Positions 11,788-22,629 of a stretch of 64,000 nt of DNA are shown here, piece by piece (positions within the stretch are counted from its first letter, which is position 1; every line of letters begins with the position of its first letter). This stretch comes from Asparagopsis taxiformis (lineage: Eukaryota > Rhodophyta > Florideophyceae > Bonnemaisoniales > Bonnemaisoniaceae). The stretch is taken from positions 51,087 to 115,086 of the forward strand of contig JALQPE010002477.1 of the NCBI GenBank assembly GCA_030407315.1, in the 5' to 3' direction. The notes under the pieces were generated by a model. The model saw only the letters and a list, made by a program, of their open reading frames with translations, did no database searches and was not told the origin of the DNA. The position numbers and the translations under genes are program-made.

Positions 11788-11801
11788 AAAAAGTGAGGGA
11801 G
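11788..11801 (+). other. Polypurine tract of the copia element
   Basis: AAAAAGTGAGGGAG lies directly against the 3' LTR start at 11802. It is the expected primer site for plus-strand DNA synthesis and confirms the plus orientation. Confidence 0.8.
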
Positions 11802-12131
11802 TATGAAATATTGTGTATGAAATATTGTGACTCATGTACCAACAGATCGACACGAAACTACGTACAGCTCTGACTCAATATTAATCACACTTTGTATACT
11901 CTCCAGGAGAATGCTCTCCCGTTTGGTTGCAAGCTGTAATAATTACATCGATGTTTGGTGGCACAGCTACAGCTATAAATACTGCTCTAGTAGCTACTTA
12001 CGATAGAAAGACAGTTAGATAGACAAGCTCTGCACGCTCTTGTTCTCTGCTCTCCGCTCCTATCTAAACACACATTTGTTCGTTCTCATTGCACCGCTCA
12101 ATAACGCTCTCACACTTCCCAACAATTCAAA
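11802..12131 (+). repeat. 3' LTR of the intact copia
   Basis: Second copy of the 330-bp LTR, followed immediately by the GTGTA target duplication at 12132-12136. No mismatch to 6936-7265 was found by eye. Confidence 0.95.
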
Positions 12132-14924
12132 GTGTAGGTCACTATTGAGATTATGGCCGTGAAGAGATAAGCAGAACTGTGTCTCTCCTGATCTAGGAGG
12201 CAGTAGCTTTCCGGTACCTACTCTCTTCTCAGCACAAAAGAGTGATACAGTGGCTCCAATTCTGAAGTTCGGTATTTCGGATCGACGCGAACCGCAATGT
12301 TTGTTTTCAGAGCTAGTTACCGCGGAAGGACGAAAAGGAGTCTTTTGCATAGCACAAGATGCATCTATTTGTGATTTGAATGACTTAGACCTTGTCTGCA
12401 CTGGCGAGTTCTGAACGGACAGCGGACGCTTCTTTCCTATGTTCTTCGAAGCATTCCCATACATCTATGAAACCCTCTGAAGTCCCTGGTACGCCAGGCG
12501 AAATGTATAGGCATCTGCTTCTACACAGGTACATTTCCTGTGCTTCATCATTGCTGCTATCGCAGTTGTACATGTCCCAGCGTATACATCAATTACGGAA
12601 CCACTATGGGGACAAAATGTTGTCATCAACTCTGCCAGCATCTCTGGGTTTTTCTCCTCAGTCAGGACGGGAGACTTAGTTCCTGGTTTGACCAACTTAT
12701 GCTTGGGGACGTCGACACCAGACATTGCAGCAAACTTCCTTCGCAAAGGACACTTGAAAAAGAGTAATTACTCTTGAAGTCCGGTTTGAAGTTTTCAGGG
12801 TGGTTCCCGGGTGCATATGCAAGCACAGCGTACTCACAGCAGTTCTGGGGGAATAGTTCAGCTCGTGTGAATTGCATTCTGGTAGTTTCTTTCATGATGA
12901 TAAAAAGGTAGCGCATGACTTTGAAGCCTTCTGCTTCAAGCGCTTTCATCCAGGAATTTGCGTACTGAACAGAGGTGAATATGAGTGACGCACCACCTGA
13001 ACTAGAACTCTCCTCCCAAATTGACACACGGCTTTCATTTCTTCATCATCGACGAAATTGGAATATCTACTTCCTGCTCCCGAGCGACACTCAGGATTTC
13101 CATACGGCGGGTCCATTACTAACATACCAACCTCCTGTCAGTTGCCTTCCGAACAGTCTTGTCAAATTCTTGCCATGGCATCTGATGGCAAGCTATTCCT
13201 AGATGATCCAAAGATGGTGATGATACTTCTTCGGTGGATGTTGTAACAATTTTTGTTTTACACAGCCTATCTGATGCTTCAGTAATTTGGGCACCAATGG
13301 ATTCTTCATTAGTATGGATAGAAGTACCATGCACGCAATTGTCCATATTAACATCCTGTTCTGCAGGTTTCTTTGAAGCGACTTGATGTAAGAGGTTAAC
13401 ATCTTCTCCTGACTTGTCTCCATCATTTGGGCTTAAAACAGCCTTGTGGTTGGTTAACATTTTGTGGAGGACAATTTCTCCCTGAGCTTTTCGTCGCCTC
13501 TCCTTTGAAATGATTGGTAGCTTCGTCTGCTAGAAGTTTAGATCTTCCCTCTTGATCAGATCTTTCCTTTTCTCTGCTCTTCCGCGCTACATGAAACTTC
13601 TGAACTTTTTGTGCCGCAAGTACTGGGAAGTGCTTCCGATATTGATCAAGAAGAAGAGGAATTATCTCCGTGTTTCCAGTATTGGCGGCTACTTCCTCGT
13701 CTAATTTCGTAGTTCGTAAAAGATTACAACGAATAGTTTCCATTTCGGAAGGCCACCTTTCCGATTCGAGGAAAGAAGTGAACTTCTTTGCTTCATTCAT
13801 TGCCAATACGGATTTCCCAAACTGTTCAACCACAGTTGTAGACTGCACAGGACGTACATGAACACCCTTAAGACCTTTTCGATTCAACAATGCAACTTCT
13901 GCTATTCGATGAAGTGTATTGATTTGACACTCCACTCCTTCACTTCCGGACATTTTTTCAGGGGCTCTCATGAATGTAGTTGAAGATTTCAAGGATGTGA
14001 CATGTACGAACTTCCGAAATACACGGCAGTCCACTTTCTCCATGATCGTCTTAACATCTGCTGCAGTGCATTCAGAAGCAAGATCTGGATGTTCACCGTT
14101 GGTAATTTCACCTATGGCTTCTATCGTTTCAATAGGGAGGCGCATTGCTGTCGAAGCAGTTTGCTTGACGGTACTCTCCTTCTGATGACTAGAGCCATCA
14201 TAAGCAGCAGCAACTTCCCTTGCAGAAGGTTTCTTTCCATTTCCTTGCTTCGTCAATCGGTCGGCTTCATCACGAAGTCCTTTCATTAGATCGTAGAAGG
14301 TATCCTCAACATAAAACGAGTCATCATGCTTCCTGTTCTGTTGTCGTGCCAACTGTCTGAGATCTTGTAGGCTACAACCCCCTTTGAGCAATGTGACTGG
14401 CCACATAAATCCCTCCCAAAGTGCGGGAGTTCCAATTATGAGCTCCTCAATGGCAGTAAGACGATGCATGCCATCAACAATTCCGTACCAGGTGGGTCTA
14501 CTTTCCACCTTTTCTTTACACTGCTGTTCGGATAGTTTTAATTCTCTCTCGAAGAACTCATGCACGAAATGCTGGAATGGACCGTTTAGTTTCACAACGA
14601 TAGGATTGTCTGAACCAGCAATATAGTTCATCTCTTCACCCCCTAATCTGCCACTGAAAGATGATTTCAACCGCACCACACCAGACTTGGACAAGCCCCG
14701 CACTCTGGTCAGGGAATACAGGCCAGTGGATCGACAGTAACATTAATGGAATCCTTCATTACATCAAGGAAAAGTGCTCTGGCCATCGATACACCATTTT
14801 GGTTACTAGACTGACTTGACCTTCCTATACCTTTGCGTCCCATTCTTGACAACGAGCCCAATGGCAAGATTGCGGAATGATACTTGTACGGGCTAGAAAT
14901 GAGTCTGGTTGAAACAATAAGCAA

Positions 14925-16271
14925 TCCCCGTTACAAAACAAAGAGCTCTGTGAATGAATCTTTGAAAGTCGATGGTAGCTGCGAAGCTGATATCTGGATG
15001 CACTGGTTTTCTCAAACGCTGTCGATACAGAACAGAATATTTTCCGCTTTTGGTCGCCTGCAAGCACACATGACCACTTAATGAACAAGAAAATCAGCGG
15101 CAACTGGTTTTGGATTCGGCCAATGGGCCGATTGAAAACAGCATGTCCACACCGTCTTTCACGAGGTCAATAACATTTCATTATATGTCCTTCTTGTCCC
15201 GTAGACATGTATCTTCCAGCGTACCTCGTGACGAGTACGTGACGTAATGACACCTGGTGTAATTTGCACACAAATCACAATCTATCTCAAAGTAATTTAT
15301 TACATTTACGATATCGCGTGAGAAAGCCTCGTGTTCTCAGAACGCTCTGTAGACGTTTATCTCTGTTTCATCTCACACTTTCCAATGACGGGAGACACTT
15401 GGGATGATTATGATTTCGTTTGAGATTTTGAGGCTTTATAGCACTGTACGGTGGAGCACCAGAACGAAATTTTGATACGTTGAAATAAATCGATGGAAAA
15501 TTAAGAGGTGTATGGAGTAGTCTCACAGTCCAGTTTGTATGACATGTATGAATTACAATGCGAACACGAAGAAAATTTGAGTGTTCTTTCTGTTTGACAA
15601 GCCATTACCAGTACATTGGCTCAAACAGAGACAGTGCTTTGGGCATGAACTTTGCAGAGTACTCAGAACTGCTCATTTTTTTCCTATGAAAAACCCTAGA
15701 TAAGCTTCCTCGCTGCTCCCATGCGGAAGTGTAATTGCGTCAGAACATAGCAGGCCCGTTTGAATCTTCCCAAATCAGAACTAAATACAAATATAGATAT
15801 TGAAGTAATGGTTGGGACATCTCATGATGTTATTTTTCTTTATTTTCGATAGACTTGTGTCCAAGTAACGATTTTCATAGGCGCTCGTATTTTTTAACAA
15901 GTCATGCAGATTTTTCATCGATGTAAATGTCGCGTTGTACTGATTATCCACTAAGCTCTTCAACATGGTGTTACTCCACTTATTTGAAACTAGCGCGAAA
16001 GGCGGAAAGATTTTCACAGCAGTTTGATGAGTATCAGTATTCTACTATAGATAATTTCACTACCTGACCATATGCATCCATACTGGATCACTTATTGCCT
16101 GACGGGAGCCATTCTCTCCACGTTGACGTTCGCCAGAGTTCCGTGCTATCTCAGAACTTCCCTTTCAAGAGAGCAGCTTCGTTATTCTCAGACTCACCGT
16201 ATTTTTGAAGATTCGAATCCGCCATAGAGACATCGAAACAGTTTCCTAAGGTCTCAGGAGAAAACAACCAA
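14925..16271. other. Divergent intergenic spacer of the 16-kb unit
   Basis: About 1.35 kb, AT-leaning, between the start of the methyltransferase gene (minus) and the start of the transposase-like gene (plus). It should contain both promoters. I see no convincing ORF or repeat; the 78-codon frame at 15781-16017 has no recognisable features. Confidence 0.6.
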
Positions 16272-18832
16272 ATGGAACATTCATCATCTATTCATCCAGC
16301 ACAGTCTTGCGAGAATCTGCCACAGGACTTGTCTCGGTCCAGTACTTCTTACGATGAGCCAGGAACTTCCAAGGTCCACATCAGCCCTATTGATTCTCCA
16401 TACGGCGCTGATAATGCTGCGCATGATTCATTTCGGAGTATGACGACAAAACATTCTATGGCCGAAACCTACGATTCTGATCGAAACGGATGCTCAGGAA
16501 TACATGGCGTATACATAAGGACAGACACTGAGAGTAATGTGAAGAAGAGGAAATATGAATTGAAGACAAGGAACAGAAAGGAAACATTGTTTCTGACTTG
16601 CAGAAGAAAAGGAAAACCATCTATGCATCACTAGATAATGCGACGGAGACTGCTGAAGTACTGAGGCATTTGAAAGAAAAATGTTGCAGTGGATCCTGTT
16701 TGCGGAAAATAGATTCGATGTTCCTCTCTAGTCAGATGAAGAAAGTAATGCTGCTATCACAGAAGAGCCGGCGTGAATATCTTCATAGAATGTATAATGA
16801 ATCGCATGATGCGTTTTTCCTGGACAACACTAGAGTCTGTTCTCGATTTCTCAGTTTGGCTTTTGGATTCTCAAACTACCTGCAATCATCCGTGAAAAAG
16901 GCAGCAAAGGAGGACGAAGAAAATGGTGATTACAACACGGTAGGTCTCACAGGTCCAGCGAAATCAGAAGGAAGAGATAGGATTGTCTGCTTTTTGAAGA
17001 GGCTTGCAGAAAGTACAGGTGACAGGATGCCTGATAGAGCGGAGTTCCATCTACCGTTTCTTGAAAAGACACAAGTGTATGAGCTTTTCGTTGAGGAATA
17101 CAGAAATATTTACAACTCCAAGCACCCTCTTTGAACTACTTCTACGCAACATGGAAGTCTTCTCTCCCTGACATCAAAATCAGGAGAGTTCACCGCTTCA
17201 CAATCTGCTATGAGTGCGATACAATTCGATCTGCGTTGAATTCTGCAGCTACGAATAAAATTCACAGAGGCCCGATACTAGAACAGAGGAGAATTCACTA
17301 CGAAATGGTGGCAAGGGAGAGACAAGAATATGCGCGAAAGTGTGAGCTTGCACAACTTTATCCATCGGAATACATGTCACTTATTGTAGATGGGGCAGAC
17401 CAAACAGCGTTAGGACTTCCTCATTTTACCTTCTCGACAAAGCACACGGTGGGTCATGCTATGAAAGTTAAACTGGTTGGTGTCTTAGAACATTGCAGCG
17501 TCAAGAACTTGTCGTTGTTTTCTATGACAGATGAATTCCAACGGGTGCAAACCACATAATAGAAGCTATTCATCGAACGCTTCAATTGAAGAAACTGAAC
17601 ATCTACAAATTCCCCCGATTCTGTTCCTGCAGCTCGACAACTGCACGCGTGAAAACAAAAACCGTTTCTTGTTTTCATACCTCGAAAGCCTAGTGGCATG
17701 GGGAGCTTTCGCCGAGATTCAAGTTTCCTTCTTGCCAATAGGTCACACACACGCTGATATAGATCAGACGTTTAGTTGTACTTCCCGTCGCCTTCGAACA
17801 CATAATGCAGTAACCCTAGAGGAGCTAATGGAGCAACTCCGACTGGCATACACCCCACAACCTACAGTTACACATATGACCAATGTCGTTAATTTCTCTG
17901 GTCTCTGTAAGCTAGAGAGATGCACAAGAAACGTTAAGGGGTTCACGAAATTTCGGTACTTCAAGATTAACAGGTCAGAGGAAATCGAGATTGAAGGACG
18001 AAAACGGTATTGCCAAGGAGTGCACCATGGAGAGTTGACTTCTGGAAAAGATGATGGAGAAACTGCTAAGGACGGTGATCGCTGGGATAATTTACGTGAC
18101 GTTTCACAGAGGACTGTATGGAACACAAAGTGTAGCGCAAAGATGAGCAGTCAGGAAGAATGGGCTCCACTCCATCCATGCGATCATAAAGCTGGTTTCC
18201 TGAAGTTCCCACCTGACCTCTATAGAACTCCACCAACTCCTGCTGAGTCACCACCAAACTATTTTGAAGTTACGAAGCGTCTTGATTCAGAGGAGGGAAG
18301 AATCAACTCTACTGCTAAAATGAGGAGTCTACGAGAGTTGCTGGATCGTGTATACGAAACGCGGGAAATTCCTTTCCATTGGGATTTGCTCACATGCTTC
18401 GAACTATCAAACACTGTGAAAGCGCTGGAAGATGGGATCACAGGAACTGATGAGAATGGTATAGTGGATGAAACTCAAATACCATCTGAGCAATTTCAGG
18501 ACCTTGAATATGTTGTCAATCACTTTGTTGCAGTGAAAGGATCCGAAAGCAGTGATTGCATTCCTTTTTGGCTTGGATGTATCCGGGATATTGTACGAGA
18601 CCATAGAGGAAGATGTACAGAGTTGAATGTGCAGTGGTGGGAGCTCCGAAAAGGGAGAAGCATGTATTCTGGAACTTTCCAACCGTCCTTCATCAGAACT
18701 GGAGAGGAAATCAAGCCTTGGGTAGACAAAATTCCAGTTGAATCTGTCTATGTCACATTTCCGAATCTTTCCGCCGGGAACAGAATCAGTACTCGTACTG
18801 GAAACAGAATTAGGCATTGTGTATCGCACTGA
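16272..18832 (+). pseudogene. DUF7869-type DDE transposase-like protein
   Basis: A gene of about 850 codons, read across several frames. Its core has the signature of the DUF7869 family, a probable RNase H-fold DDE transposase domain. The blocks are LIVDGADQTALGLPHF near 17385; a G-A-N-H-I-I-E segment at 17540-17600, visible only in a third frame; FLQLDNCTRENKNR near 17620; and LPIGHTHADIDQTFS near 17735. A conserved-looking C-terminal domain follows (FWLGCIRDIV...VQWWELRKG, 18560-18650). Frames change near 16600, 17130, 17540 and 17620, so this copy is inactive. The first break could instead be a 70-nt intron, because GA/GTAATG ... CTTGCAG/AAG would splice in frame. It sits just inside the right inverted repeat and is the likely mobilising enzyme of the 16-kb unit. 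Confidence 0.7.
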
Positions 18833-19058
18833 ACACTGCCATTCAATCCCATACCATACCTGAGGCGTAATCATGATAATGCAACCTCGGGTTTACGGTC
18901 ACAACACACCTCTAGGTGTAGCTAGAGTAGTGCATCAGTTTCAAAATGTAGAACTTGATTCTCCAGATACATTCATAGACTATACCACCACATAGTCCAG
19001 AGTAGAACCAAAGAACATCTCACTTAGCCTCCTTCCAGCATCATGGCAGAAATTACAG

Positions 19059-20811
19059 TTCCATGATAGACATTCAACTGAGAAAAACCAGATGTTCTTC
19101 ATCCCACCCACAATGCCCATTTTACCCATACCATGACTAGTCTCTAAGCAAGGTGGCATGAATTTCAAATACAAGCAGAGCTACTGAGAAATGTTAACAA
19201 GAGAATTCACCGCGCGGAAACGACCCTCATGTTTTCGGTTATTCTCATAGCCGAAGATAGTTGTACTCTAACAGATTGGTTCATTAGGCTGTGGGTGGAC
19301 ACGATAAGGCATACCAATATCAAGTGTCAGTATGTACTTACTCGCAAGTGTAGACTTCTTGACTGCCATGCACGAATGTATCATATGACTCCATAAGTGC
19401 TAAGTATACGACTGAAGGACTGCCATGATCATGATTCCGCCCACCTTCTTCAACCTATTAATTTGTATAATACGACGTATCACATTGTGATAACTCAAGT
19501 TAGCTCTCTCCGCCATATCCACCATATTGGAATTGGTGAGTGTATGCATGCCGAGGATAGATTCTTCTATCTATGAATATGCAGGAAAGGATCGCTGTAT
19601 AGTCTTGAAATTCACGTATGGGCTAGTAAACACAGCGTATCATACCTTCTAGCGCAGAAAAGTACTTGGCGGGTATGTAGTGCAGGCTTATATTCTGTTT
19701 CGGGAACGACGCATGGGCATAACTTTTGCTCCCTTCATAACTTCCGTTACAGCATTGAGTGCTTCAATAAATGCTGTGAATCCCATGTGCTCTTGTAAAC
19801 ATGTGTCTCACTTGGGTGTATCAGGATCTGAATCCGTACTGTCGTTGTAATTGTTCAACCTGCAGGTTGAAGAAACCATTATCAATGTTAATGCATGTCC
19901 AAGGGAGCATTTATGTTCAAGTTACGCATGGATACGCTAGCCAGCAGTGGATATGTTCTAGTACCACACGCAAAACCTCCTGCATGCAAATGAGAAGGGT
20001 GAATCGAAGGTCAGTGTGGTAGATGCTTGTTTCTGTCATGACGTTTAATTGTGTCAGACAGCTGTTTTGAAGCAAAACTTCCGCCCTCTGTGCATTTGTT
20101 CTGATATTGTTCAGATCAAAGCAGTTTATTAGCAGTCCCAATCATGACTTGGAACTGCTGCTTCCATGTGTGCAGGATCACACAAGCTTGTGCAACATGG
20201 TTCATTACACATAGCTCGCTATGCGCGTACCGCACAACCGCACAACGCAGAGGGACAGTGTTCCTGAACGCCAATATGTCTCAATGAGACAATATCAATT
20301 ACCAGACATTTGGAAGTGAGAGCTCAGGACGACGGGCAAATTCTAATTTTTTGGGACTTCCCAATCGCATTTTAGCCACCGTCACATTTCTCCTCGGCTG
20401 AGCAATATGGAAACATACGAGCAGGTGCTCAACAGTACTTTTTATACACATATATGACTGGTCCAATGACCAAAGTGCATTCAAGGACACCTGTCCTCCA
20501 GCCGAACACCAGTCATGTGCTTTTTCATCTGCACTTCAGTTCACGAACACGAGAAGGACAGGTGTCCATACTTCTGCAGTGCCATTCATATCAATATAAA
20601 TCTTTACAAACACCGCAACACCTACCAGGGACACCTGTCTATCGCACCACGACTTCGCTAAATTAATGTCGTTCACCAAAAATGATTAAATCAGTACCCA
20701 AAGCCTTCTGAACTACAGAAAAACCAGTTGCAGCACTGTATTATTATTATATAACGTTTAAATTTTCTCTGATTTAAAAAATGTTCTCTGATTTTCCCGA
20801 AATCCGTGTTG
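19059..20811 (-). repeat. Right terminal inverted repeat (1.75 kb)
   Basis: Inverted counterpart of 4848-6601. It contains the same 18-bp palindrome (19854-19871) and the three GGACAGGTGTCC-type motifs. Its outer end lies within the piggyBac-like reading frame, whose last 17 or so codons before the stop at 20758 are contributed by the repeat. Right- and left-arm differences are scattered substitutions and small indels. Confidence 0.9.
20485..20639. promoter_or_regulatory. Subterminal GGACAGGTGTCC motif cluster, right arm
   Basis: Mirror set of the left cluster: GGACACCTGTCC at 20485-20496, GGACAGGTGTCC at 20556-20567 and GGGACACCTGTC at 20628-20639. The spacing of about 70 bp is preserved. 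Confidence 0.45.
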
Positions 20812-21220
20812 ACATCGGTTGTGACGGTCCACCTGCGAACACGTCGCGTAATATGTTTCACATACTTGCGGGATCTGAATGTCAATTTCCTCCTTCCATG
20901 TCCTGCCATTCCTGCTTCGATAACGCTCTCGGAATATTGGCGTCCCAGGCTGAGTAGTACCGGCTGTACTAATAAAGTACCTTCTGTCACGGTCGATCCA
21001 CATCACTGCCATCAGATCCGGACCATCTCTATCTTTAGCAACCATAGACACGTGTTCACCCTTTCCAGTGACTTCCAAGTGGGACAAATGCTGGAGCGGG
21101 TATCCCTTTGTAGCATTCTTGACGACACCAGTGAAACGTAGCCCATGCTTGAAGAGTATTTCTGCCGTTTCAACAGAGAAAAAGTATGAATCGCCACACA
21201 CGAGGCGATGAGTATAAAAC

Positions 21221-21351
21221 TGTCAGGATGCTAATAACAGACAGCCTGTCCCAGAGACCGCCGCCGGTCACAGGACAGAAGATTATACTTAACCACTTAA
21301 CCAAATGAATAAACTGAAGAAGGTACTCGCAAGAGACACAATCTTCTCACA
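21221..21351 (+). repeat. 5' LTR of the decayed copia
   Basis: 131 bp, from TGTCAGGATGCTAATAACAG to CTTCTCACA. It is nearly identical to 25825-25955; the only difference I see is TG versus TA at the second base. Confidence 0.9.
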
Positions 21352-21420
21352 GGTTTATCGGCCTTAAAGCGCCCACTGCCCACGATCTCATCTCCCTTTT
21401 CCTTTTTACCTTCAACAATC

Positions 21421-22429
21421 ATGGAACGCGCTCACCTCCCTACCCTCGACCTCGACAATTTTCCCATCTGGCTCCGTACCCTCGAAGTTCTCGCATCCGA
21501 CCTCCACCTCGACGATCACCTCAATGCATCAACCACCGCACCCACTGACCCCGCCGACTTTGCCAATTACAAACGCCAGCAAGATCGGCTATCTCTCATC
21601 ATCCTTTCCAGCCTACCCAAAGCCATCACATCTCGCTACCCCCTGAATCCTCCGACTCCCTCCGCATCTCTTCCTCACCAAAATCCGCAACACAGTTACT
21701 GAGCTCTCAACCATTGACCCAACAATTCTCGAAGCCGAAGCGAGAAACATCACCCTCAACATCGGTGACAGCATCGATGAATACATCACACAACACACGA
21801 CGATGCGAAACAGAATGCGAAGCGCAGACTACCCTACTATCTCCAACGAATCCACGACTATACGATTCATGATCCACGGCATACGCAACCACCAGACTAT
21901 CAACTTACTCATGCTATCTTCTCCCTCAACCCCCCATCAACCATTCACGAATTCACCCTGCCCTGCGCCGTGCTCAAGCACACATCAACACACAACGAAC
22001 AACGAACCCACCACACCACTTCCCTCAATCCGCGTTCCCCCTCCCCTCCATCAATCGCAAACACCACCCCGCCAGCCGCACCACAGAAAAATCAGCCCGA
22101 CGAGCCCACCAAGCTACCAATGGTGCTCATATCACAACTCTTCCACCCCCATACAAACATGGAATGCCGCGCTCGCTCAACGCAACAACAAGTTGGCACC
22201 ACGTGCCAACATAATACACGAACAGCTTCACACAATGGACACACCGCACAGCTACAACGACCCTAATCACCCCGACACAGAGCAAAGTAAGTTTATCCTA
22301 GACTCAGGCGCTCATCCGTCGCACCTTCGCTCACCTCAGCTCGGTATGCGGCCCACCGAATTCCCCCGCTACACGCACACAGCAACTAACGCCCGCCATC
22401 GCATCACGCCCACGGTCCATTCAAGTTGA
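21421..22429 (+). pseudogene. Copia gag and protease remnant
   Basis: Starts with an intact Gag N-terminus from ATG 21421 (MERAHLPTLDLDNFPIWLRTLE, 93 codons), then shifts frame near 21690. A zinc-knuckle-like cluster (CSYH...HTNMEC) and the protease signature KFILDSGAHPSHL (near 22290) survive in downstream frames. The Gag style (D-F-x-x-W near the N-terminus) is typical of copia. No full-length product is possible. Confidence 0.7.
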
Positions 22430-22629
22430 ACACGCCACACATCCCTCTGGCAATCACTGACGCTGTCGTCACACCAGACGTCCAGCACAATCTCGTGTCG
22501 GTCAACTCCATCGCCTCACGCCACGGACCCGTCACATTCACGGACACTGCTGCATACCTCTCCCCCTTTCACAACCCCACCCCCACCAAATTGCCTCATT
22601 CCACAACGGGTTATACACATCCCCAATAA

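Larger units (their letters stand above)
6936..12131 (+). mobile_element. Intact, young Ty1/copia retrotransposon
   Basis: Complete element with two 330-bp LTRs that look identical by eye, gag, one uninterrupted pol frame and a polypurine tract. It is flanked by the 5-bp target duplication GTGTA (6931-6935 and 12132-12136). The ends are TATG...CAAA rather than canonical TG...CA, so the boundary may be off by one or two bases. It interrupts the C-terminal coding part of the ParB-methyltransferase gene; deleting the element plus one GTGTA restores that frame. Identical LTRs and intact ORFs indicate very recent transposition. Confidence 0.95.
6724..14924 (-). pseudogene. ParB-like domain / beta-class DNA methyltransferase fusion, split by a copia element
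   Basis: On the minus strand an N-terminal ParB/sulfiredoxin-like domain (INVTVDPLACI, VRLKSSFSGRLGG, then YGIVDGMHRLTAIEELI, from about 14860 to 14440) is followed by a long linker. Then comes an amino-methyltransferase: the catalytic MDPPYGNPECR near 13110 precedes the S-adenosylmethionine motif VIDVYAGTCTTAIAA near 12600. That order (motif IV before I) is the beta class of N6-adenine/N4-cytosine enzymes. A C-terminal extension follows in the same frame after a single TAG (12465-12467). It is interrupted by the copia at 12131, and resumes in frame at 6935 to end at 6724 (AGVYAWSVSAMIPE). Frameshifts are evident near 14700, 13440, 13110, 13015 and 12755, the last in a T-run. This copy is inactive. 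The same polypeptide origin for all parts is inferred from order and spacing. It diverges from the transposase-like gene at 16272. Confidence 0.75.
4848..20811. mobile_element. 16-kb inverted-repeat unit carrying a ParB-methyltransferase and a DUF7869 transposase-like gene
   Basis: Two near-identical arms of about 1,754 bp (4848-6601 and 19059-20811) lie in inverted orientation. Both stop abruptly: the outer ends read CAACACGG and the inner ends TCTATCATGGAA. Removing the young copia insertion (6936-12136) leaves about 10.8 kb with just two genes, transcribed from a shared central spacer toward the two arms. That is the architecture expected of a DNA transposon with long terminal inverted repeats. 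The plus-strand gene resembles DDE transposase-like DUF7869 proteins. The minus-strand gene is a ParB/DNA methyltransferase fusion. Both are frameshifted, so this copy is dead. No target-site duplication is visible. The right end falls inside a piggyBac-like coding region and the left end abuts a copia fragment. An inverted duplication of piggyBac-flanking DNA around an unrelated core remains an alternative. Confidence 0.65.
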
